NCBI RefSeq assembly: GCF_002847015.1 | Contig: NZ_CP025085.1 | Coordinates: 2,108,001 to 2,172,000 of the forward strand | Source: Prodigiosinella confusarubida | GTDB taxonomy: Bacteria; Pseudomonadota; Gammaproteobacteria; Enterobacterales; Enterobacteriaceae | Direction of reading: 5' to 3' | Length of the DNA stretch: 64,000 nucleotides | Shown here: positions 59,147 through 64,000 of the stretch, one piece after another | Position numbering within the stretch: position 1 is the first letter of the stretch | Layout of the letters: each line of letters starts with the position of its first letter | The notes under the pieces: generated by a model | What the model was told of the DNA's origin: nothing | What the model saw: the letters and a program-made list of their open reading frames with translations, nothing else | Databases searched by the model: none | Translations under genes and position numbers: made by a program

Positions 59147-59637
59147 ATGAACTGCGGCAACGCTGGCAGAGTATGAGCCTTCGGGAGAGGGGGTTGATGC
59201 TGGTATGTGTGGGGTTGGTGGTTCTGTGCTTGCTGTATTACCTTCTGTGGCAACCCTGGCAACGACAAAGCCAGCAATGGCGGCGGATGATTGAACGTGA
59301 ACGACAGACGGTCAGTTGGATGCCGAAGCAGGCGGCGCGGCTACCGACATCGAGGGGACTGAAACCGCCGGTGAGTGGACGGGAGGTCAGCCTGACAGTA
59401 CTAATTCCGCAAACCGCCGCACAATATGGCATCACCATTCAACGTTTACAGCCGCAGGGAAATCAGGTGTCGGTGACATTGTCTCGCAGTGATTTTAATA
59501 CCTTGATGCGCTGGCTGTTGGAACTGGAGCAGAAAAACGGTGTGACTACTCAGGTACTGGATGTCGCCGCGGTGGAAAACAGTACGGGAGATGTAGACGT
59601 GAATCGACTGTTGCTGGAACGATTAAAGGGTGGCTAA
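59143..59637 (+). CDS. outM: OutM (GspM), inner-membrane platform protein
   Basis: A 164-residue bitopic protein with one N-terminal membrane helix (GLMLVCVGLVVLCLLYYLLW) and a periplasmic ferredoxin-like domain (LTVLIPQTAAQYGITIQRL; FNTLMRWLLELEQKNGV). It stabilises OutL. Last gene of the outC-M run; an outN gene does not follow. Confidence 0.95.
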   Translation: MNELRQRWQSMSLRERGLMLVCVGLVVLCLLYYLLWQPWQRQSQQWRRMIERERQTVSWMPKQAARLPTSRGLKPPVSGREVSLTVLIPQTAAQYGITIQRLQPQGNQVSVTLSRSDFNTLMRWLLELEQKNGVTTQVLDVAAVENSTGDVDVNRLLLERLKGG

Positions 59638-59768
59638 CATATTGATGGTTCGCCACAAAATGCGGGATGCCGTGCAAACATCATCGTCGGATTACGGTGA
59701 TGATTGGTTTGATACCCAGGCTATGCCAGCATCGTTATCACAGCAGGGAGAACAGGGGGGAGTAACGC

Positions 59769-60623
59769 ATGATGGATCTAAATACATTTGCCACTGTATT
59801 TCCGTGGACATGGCAGGCCGCTCTGTTTGTGTGCGGATTATTGATTGGCAGTTTTCTCAATGTGGTCATCCATCGCTTGCCAATTATGCTGGAGCGTCGC
59901 TGGCAGCAGGAAGCCTGTTTTCATCTTGGTCTGGCTGAACCAGAGCCCGTTTCTCGCTATGATCTCTGGTGGCCGCCCTCTACCTGCCCTGATTGCCAGC
60001 AACCGCTGCGTTTCAGAGATAACGTTCCTGTACTGAGCTGGCTGTGGTTGCGTGGGCGCTCTCACTGTTGTCTCCGACCTATTTCCTGGCGCTATCCGCT
60101 GATTGAAGTGTGTACCGCGCTGCTATTTGTACTGGCTGGCAGTTGGTGGGCACCGGGATTGGCGTTACTGGGAGGACTGGTACTATTCTGCTTCCTGTTA
60201 GTGCTGGCGGTGATTGATATCCGAACCCAATGGTTACCGGATGTGTTGACGTTACCGTTGCTGTGGCTGGGGCTTCTGTTTAATCTGTTTGAAACCTTTG
60301 TGCCCTTGGGTCAGGCAGTAGTGGGTGCAATGGCGGGTTATCTTTCACTGTGGTTGATTTATTGGCTGTTTAAACGCTTCACGGGGAGAGACGCTCTGGG
60401 ATACGGTGATTTCAAGTTCCTGGCCGCACTGGGTGCCTGGGTGGGATGGTCGGCATTACCAAACCTGGTGCTGATCGCTTCATCACTGGGATTATTACTG
60501 ACGCTGTTGTGGCGTGGTGCTCGGCGGCAGAATATACAGCAGCCGCTGGCGTTTGGCCCCTGGCTGGCGCTGGGTGGCGGCATCAGTTTGGTACTGAATG
60601 CCGTTAGTGGATTGAGTGGGTAA
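59769..60623 (+). CDS. outO: OutO (GspO), prepilin peptidase / methyltransferase
   Basis: Integral inner-membrane aspartic peptidase of 284 residues that cleaves and N-methylates the Out pseudopilins. Catalytic Asp residues are in DIRTQWLPDVL and GYGDFKFLAALGAW. The cytoplasmic loop has CPDCQQPL as first Cys pair, but the second pair, usually CxxC, reads SHCCLRPISWRYPL with adjacent Cys, so zinc binding may be altered. ATG 59769 is preceded by GGGGGG-AGTAACGC. A 131-bp non-coding spacer separates it from outM; outN is absent, as in Erwinia chrysanthemi. Confidence 0.95.
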   Translation: MMDLNTFATVFPWTWQAALFVCGLLIGSFLNVVIHRLPIMLERRWQQEACFHLGLAEPEPVSRYDLWWPPSTCPDCQQPLRFRDNVPVLSWLWLRGRSHCCLRPISWRYPLIEVCTALLFVLAGSWWAPGLALLGGLVLFCFLLVLAVIDIRTQWLPDVLTLPLLWLGLLFNLFETFVPLGQAVVGAMAGYLSLWLIYWLFKRFTGRDALGYGDFKFLAALGAWVGWSALPNLVLIASSLGLLLTLLWRGARRQNIQQPLAFGPWLALGGGISLVLNAVSGLSG

Positions 60624-60675
60624 TGCCAGGACTCCCCCAGGAATTAAGCGGTATCCTCGGTCAACATACCGGGGT

Positions 60676-60750
60676 TTACTCCACCATCAGTATGAAAGTC
60701 CCTACCCACAAAAACAGGATGAATGAAACCCCCATAAAGAAGTACTTCAT
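60676..60750 (-). CDS. 24-residue small membrane protein
   Basis: ATG 60750 to TAA encodes MKYFFMGVSFILFLWVGTF followed by ILMVE, one predicted membrane helix with a Lys near the start and a Glu at the end. GGAG lies 8 bases before the ATG, a near-ideal ribosome site. Hydrophobic small proteins of this size with the MKYFFMG start occur in other Enterobacterales, but I cannot attach a gene name with certainty. Its function is unknown; small membrane proteins of this kind often bind and adjust larger membrane complexes. It faces outO in convergent orientation. Confidence 0.7.
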   Translation of the reverse strand: MKYFFMGVSFILFLWVGTFILMVE

Positions 60751-61111
60751 TTATTTTTCTCCAGAAAAAGTCACTTGAGCAACGATGGCGATTGCACGTT
60801 TATTGTTCAGGGTATCATACCGACAATTACCCCACTGACGGTGCCCTGTATCATCGTCGGACTCATATCAGTCATGATGGAATTGGCGCTAAATTTACGC
60901 CTGGTATGGAGTGTAATTCAAGCAATAAATTCCTTTATAAACAGCTAATACCACTAAAAGTCGCTGCATGATATTACGTGCTATGGCGCTATTTTCCCCC
61001 ATCACTAATTGACATATTCCCAGTCGGTTGAAGCCTAATAATGCGCGAGATCAGTATTTTTATACATTCAATCGTTATATTGTTTTATATATAACGATTG
61101 GCAAGGGAAAA
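60751..61111. other. Control region of the small protein and of the ABC importer
   Basis: Divergent promoter region, AT-rich toward 61000. A TTGACA at 61009-61014 is visible but without a well-spaced -10. The ModE box at 61070-61099 lies just before the importer start. No other gene seen. Confidence 0.5.
61070..61099. promoter_or_regulatory. ModE box (molybdate-responsive operator)
   Basis: Perfect inverted repeat AATCGTTATAT (61070-61080) and ATATAACGATT (61089-61099) with an 8-base centre. It matches the ModE consensus ATCGNTATATA-N6-TATATAACGAT. It ends 12 bp before the start of the substrate-binding protein gene, the position for repression by molybdate-bound ModE. Confidence 0.8.
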
Positions 61112-62179
61112 ATGATGCAAAAACAATGGCGGTCATTACTGATTATTGCGCTTTTCATGATTTCGACATCGGGGTGGGCAACGCGTCAGGTTACTGATCA
61201 ACTAGGACGTCGTGTCACCATACCGGACCAGGTAACCCGAGTGGTCGTTTTGCAGCACCAAACGCTGAATCTGCTGGTGCAACTGGATGCACAGGACACG
61301 CTGGTCGGCGTCTTGTCCAGTTGGAAAAAACAGTTGGGTGAAGGTTATTTACGCTTGGCACCCCGCCTGGCAACGCTGCCAATGCCGGGTGACTTGACGC
61401 AAGTTAACATTGAAAGCTTGCTTAAACTGGCTCCGCAGGTGGTGTTTGTCGCTAACTATGCGCCGCCTGAGATGCTGTCACAGATTGAACATACAGGCAT
61501 TCCGGTGATTGCGGTTTCGTTGCGTCAGGATAAAGCCAGTGAGGCGGATAAGATGAATCCGGCGATGGATGATGAAAATGTGGCTTATAACGAGGGACTG
61601 AAAGCCGGTATTCGTCTGATTGGCAACGTAGTTAATCGCCAGTCACAGGCAGAAGCGCTGATTGCTTACACGTTTAAACAGCGCCGTATCGTGGCGGCGC
61701 GTTTAAACGATATTCCGCTGAACAAACGGGTGCGTGTTTATATTGCGAATCCTGATCTCACGACCTACGGATCAGGTAAATATACCGGGCTGATGATGTC
61801 CCATGCCGGGGCTATCAATGTTGCTGCCGCTTCGGTGAAAGGATTTCGGCAGGTATCGATTGAGAGCGTACTGCAATGGAATCCACAGGTCATTTTAGTG
61901 CAAAACCGTTACCCGGATGTGGTGGGACAAATCATGCATGATCCGGCATGGCAGTCGATTGATGCGGTGAAACATCACCGAGTATATCTGATGCCTGAAT
62001 ATGCCAAAGCCTGGGGCTATCCGATGCCGGAAGCACTGGCGATTGGTGAATTATGGTTGGCAAAGCAGCTTTATCCGGCGCGTTTTAAGGATATCAATAT
62101 GCAGCGTGCCGCCAATGACTACTACCGGCGCTTTTATCGTACGGATTACCAACCCGCTGTTCTCGCTACAGTAAAATGA
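61112..62179 (+). CDS. molA: ABC transporter substrate-binding protein, MolA-like (molybdate/tungstate)
   Basis: About 355 residues with a signal peptide (LLIIALFMISTSGWA) and the class III (BtuF/FecB-like) binding fold: QVTDQLGRRVTIPDQVTRVV, LLKLAPQVVFVANY, and VLQWNPQVILVQNRYP. Such proteins are often annotated as iron-siderophore binders. Here the ModE box in front and the ModA-like gene at the end of the operon favour molybdate or tungstate, as for Haemophilus MolA. ATG 61112 follows AAGGG; ATG 61115 is equally possible, and the frame is open to 61028. Overlaps the permease gene by 4 bp. Confidence 0.8.
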   Translation: MMQKQWRSLLIIALFMISTSGWATRQVTDQLGRRVTIPDQVTRVVVLQHQTLNLLVQLDAQDTLVGVLSSWKKQLGEGYLRLAPRLATLPMPGDLTQVNIESLLKLAPQVVFVANYAPPEMLSQIEHTGIPVIAVSLRQDKASEADKMNPAMDDENVAYNEGLKAGIRLIGNVVNRQSQAEALIAYTFKQRRIVAARLNDIPLNKRVRVYIANPDLTTYGSGKYTGLMMSHAGAINVAAASVKGFRQVSIESVLQWNPQVILVQNRYPDVVGQIMHDPAWQSIDAVKHHRVYLMPEYAKAWGYPMPEALAIGELWLAKQLYPARFKDINMQRAANDYYRRFYRTDYQPAVLATVK

Positions 62180-63192
62180 TGAGGGGCAGTTACCGAATCA
62201 CGTTGTTGTTGATTGTACTCTTGACGTTACTGATCGCCGTGGGATCGCTCGCGGTGGGTCAGTTTGATCTGCCTATTGAGCGTATTATGTCGATTCTGAT
62301 TTCACCGTTTACTGGCGTAGATTCGACTATCACTGAGGTGGAAAGGCAGGTGGTGTGGGATGTCCGGCTACCGCGCGTATTGTTGGCATTGTGCGCCGGT
62401 AGTGGGCTGGCGCTATGCGGTGCCGCATTGCAAGGGGTGTTTCGTAACCCGCTGGTTGATCCACACATTATTGGCGTGTCGGCTGGTTCCGCTTTCGGTG
62501 GCACATTGGCTATCCTGTTTGGCTGGCCGCCTTTGTTGTTACTACTGTCCACGTTTACCGCCGGCATGGTAGCCCTGCTGTTGGTGTTTATGATCGCGTC
62601 ACTGTTGGGCAGGCAACAGATTCTGGTATTAATTCTGGCAGGGGTACTGCTCAGCGGTTTTTTCGGCGCGCTAGTCAGTCTGATGCAATATCTGGCGGAC
62701 ACGGAAGAAAAACTACCCAGCATCATATTCTGGTTGTTAGGCAGTTTCGCTACGGCACAGTGGGATAAAGTGATGATGCTGGCCGCATCGTTGACGGTGG
62801 CCGGTGGACTTTTACTGCGATTACGCTGGCGCATCAATGTGCTTTCCATGGGAGAACAGGATGCCACCACGTTGGGTATTCCCGTTCCGCTGTTACGTTG
62901 GCTGATTCTGACGCTCTGCGCGCTGATTGTCGCCGCACAGGTTGCGGTAAGCGGCTGTATTGGTTGGGTGGGCCTGGTGGTTCCTCATCTCGCGCGCTTG
63001 TGGGTCGGTCCGGATCATCGTCGTCTGTTGCCGGTATCGATGTGGTTGGGCGGCGGTTTTATGGTGTTGGTTGACGATGTGGCCCGCAGCCTGACGACGG
63101 CGGAGTTACCACTTAGTATCATTACGGCATTGTTGGGCGCACCGATGGTCGTGCTGTTGCTGTGCCGTAACCGAAGGGAGAATCGACTGTGA
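62176..63192 (+). CDS. molB: FecCD/BtuC-type ABC permease, MolB-like
   Basis: A 338-residue inner-membrane permease with about 10 helices. Typical segments are VRLPRVLLALCAGSGLALCG, GVFRNPLVDPHIIGVSAGSA and CIGWVGLVVPHLARLWVGPD, the last containing the coupling-loop region. It forms a dimer that, with the ATPase, moves the anion released by the binding protein. FecCD-family members carry vitamin B12, siderophores, haem or, in MolB, molybdate/tungstate. Overlaps its neighbours by 4 bp on both sides. Confidence 0.85.
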   Translation: MMRGSYRITLLLIVLLTLLIAVGSLAVGQFDLPIERIMSILISPFTGVDSTITEVERQVVWDVRLPRVLLALCAGSGLALCGAALQGVFRNPLVDPHIIGVSAGSAFGGTLAILFGWPPLLLLLSTFTAGMVALLLVFMIASLLGRQQILVLILAGVLLSGFFGALVSLMQYLADTEEKLPSIIFWLLGSFATAQWDKVMMLAASLTVAGGLLLRLRWRINVLSMGEQDATTLGIPVPLLRWLILTLCALIVAAQVAVSGCIGWVGLVVPHLARLWVGPDHRRLLPVSMWLGGGFMVLVDDVARSLTTAELPLSIITALLGAPMVVLLLCRNRRENRL

Positions 63193-63956
63193 CTGCCCCG
63201 ATGTTGACAACAGAAAATCTGGGGTGTGGTTATTCTGCCAGGCAAGCGCTGTTTGCTCCGTTGAATCTCCACATTCAGGCTGGTGAGATTACCGCCATAC
63301 TGGGGGGCAATGGACGAGGGAAAACCACGCTGATGCATACGCTGCTTGGGTATTTATCACCGTTAGCTGGCCGTGTGACACGTTATGGCAGTATCGGGTT
63401 TGTGCCACAGCGCTTTGCGCCATCTTTTGCCTACAGTGTGCTGGATATTGTACTGATGGGACGGGCAAGTAAGATTGGCTGGTTATCCATGCCTTCAGCG
63501 CAGGATATCGCACTGGCTAACGCAGCATTATCTCAACTGGATCTGATGGATCTGGCGGATCGACCATTCAACACGCTATCCGGCGGGCAGCAACAGCGGG
63601 TATTGATTGCCCGGGCACTGACCACGGAGTGCCAGATCCTGATGTTGGATGAACCTACGGCGGCACTGGATTTACAGCATCAGGCCAGCGTGTTGCAACT
63701 GCTGCGACGGCTGGCAAAGGAGCAGGGGATTAGCGTGGTGTTTTCCACCCACGATCCCGCGCAGGCGATGATGATCGCGCAGCGCTCACTATTGCTGATG
63801 AATGACGGTGAATGTCTACACGGGCTAAATGGTGACGTTCTGACGGAAGACAATCTGACCCGGTTGTATGGCATCCCGGTCAAAATGCTGACTGTTGCGT
63901 TCGCTCAACAGCATTATCGTACCTTGATCCCTCTGTTTACGGCGATGGAGTCCTGA
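63189..63956 (+). CDS. molC: ABC transporter ATPase, MolC-like
   Basis: A 255-residue ATP-binding subunit. Walker A GGNGRGKTT near 38, the Q-loop VPQRFAPSF, the signature LSGGQQQRVLIARAL near 130, Walker B ILMLDEPTAALD and the H-loop STHD are all intact. Pairs with the FecCD-type permease. The stop overlaps the next ATG by one base (…TGATG), showing that the ModA-like gene belongs to the operon. Confidence 0.9.
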   Translation: MTAPMLTTENLGCGYSARQALFAPLNLHIQAGEITAILGGNGRGKTTLMHTLLGYLSPLAGRVTRYGSIGFVPQRFAPSFAYSVLDIVLMGRASKIGWLSMPSAQDIALANAALSQLDLMDLADRPFNTLSGGQQQRVLIARALTTECQILMLDEPTAALDLQHQASVLQLLRRLAKEQGISVVFSTHDPAQAMMIAQRSLLLMNDGECLHGLNGDVLTEDNLTRLYGIPVKMLTVAFAQQHYRTLIPLFTAMES

Positions 63957-64000
63957 TGAATCGGGCATTACGTGTCTTTGCCGCAGGAAGTCTGAGACAA
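63956..64000 (+). CDS. ModA-like molybdate-binding protein, 5' end only
   Basis: The window ends after 15 codons, MNRALRVFAAGSLRQ. The motif RVFAAGSL is the first beta strand of ModA-type oxyanion-binding proteins (VFAA(A/G)SL). No signal peptide precedes it, so it may be cytoplasmic. It is coupled to the ATPase gene by a one-base overlap and supports molybdate/tungstate as the importer's substrate. Too short for certainty. Confidence 0.6.
   Translation, partial: MNRALRVFAAGSLRQ

Noticed and set aside
59630-59938. 102-codon frame between outM and outO, considered as an outN remnant
   Set aside because: It mostly overlaps outO in another frame and shows no GspN features.

Overview
The window comes from a plant-associated enterobacterium of the soft-rot group (Pectobacteriaceae; a Dickeya/Musicola/Brenneria-like genome is the best guess). 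The evidence is a complete Out type II secretion locus in the Erwinia chrysanthemi arrangement (outS, outB, outC-M, outO, with no outN), a near-consensus KdgR-type operator beside it, several 127-bp ERIC/IRU repeats, a wza-wzb-wzc exopolysaccharide locus and a carbapenem antibiotic cluster. The species cannot be fixed from the window.

Layout. (1) 1-2740: AT-rich upstream region with palindromic sites, then an RcsA-like LuxR regulator and a stand-alone EAL-domain protein. (2) 2741-21177: a long rightward Wzx/Wzy exopolysaccharide operon preceded by two identical JUMPstart/ops elements: wza, wzb, wzc, flippase, GT11-like transferase, polymerase, two GT4 transferases, wcaF, gmd, fcl, wcaI, manC, manB, wcaJ. 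The GDP-mannose to GDP-fucose pathway, an initiating sugar-phosphate transferase and four transferases suggest a fucose-containing, O-acetylated repeat unit of about five sugars. A Tat-like beta-helix protein follows at 21467-23128. (3) 23138-29650: LysR regulator and divergent MFS exporter, a YdcF-like protein, an aldehyde dehydrogenase and a GNAT acetyltransferase, with decayed DNA and ERIC repeats between them. (4) 30130-37575: carR plus carABCDEFGH. CarA, CarB and CarC make the simple carbapenem, CarD and CarE supply or modify precursors and electrons, CarF and CarG are exported self-immunity proteins, and CarR is the acyl-homoserine-lactone receptor. No luxI gene lies in the window. (5) 37767-39919: an MFS transporter, broken fragments of an M24 peptidase and an isochorismatase-fold hydrolase, and a tRNA-Arg(UCU) gene, together a plausible island edge. 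(6) 40120-43000: a leftward dgcN-dgcA-D-aminotransferase operon, probably for D-glutamate/D-amino-acid use, with an NtrC-like site upstream. (7) 44028-46564: a GNAT acetyltransferase and alaC. (8) 46711-60623: the Out secretion locus. (9) 60676-60750: a 24-residue membrane protein gene. (10) 61112-64000: a BtuCD-type ABC importer behind a strong ModE box and followed by the start of a ModA-like gene, so molybdate/tungstate is a better substrate guess than iron.

How it fits together: the window combines surface polysaccharide production, secretion of plant-cell-wall-degrading enzymes, antibiotic production and nutrient uptake, all functions of a plant-tissue colonist. Coding start choices were made from ribosome-binding sites and family lengths. 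Regulatory sites are pattern matches by eye and are marked with lower confidence.
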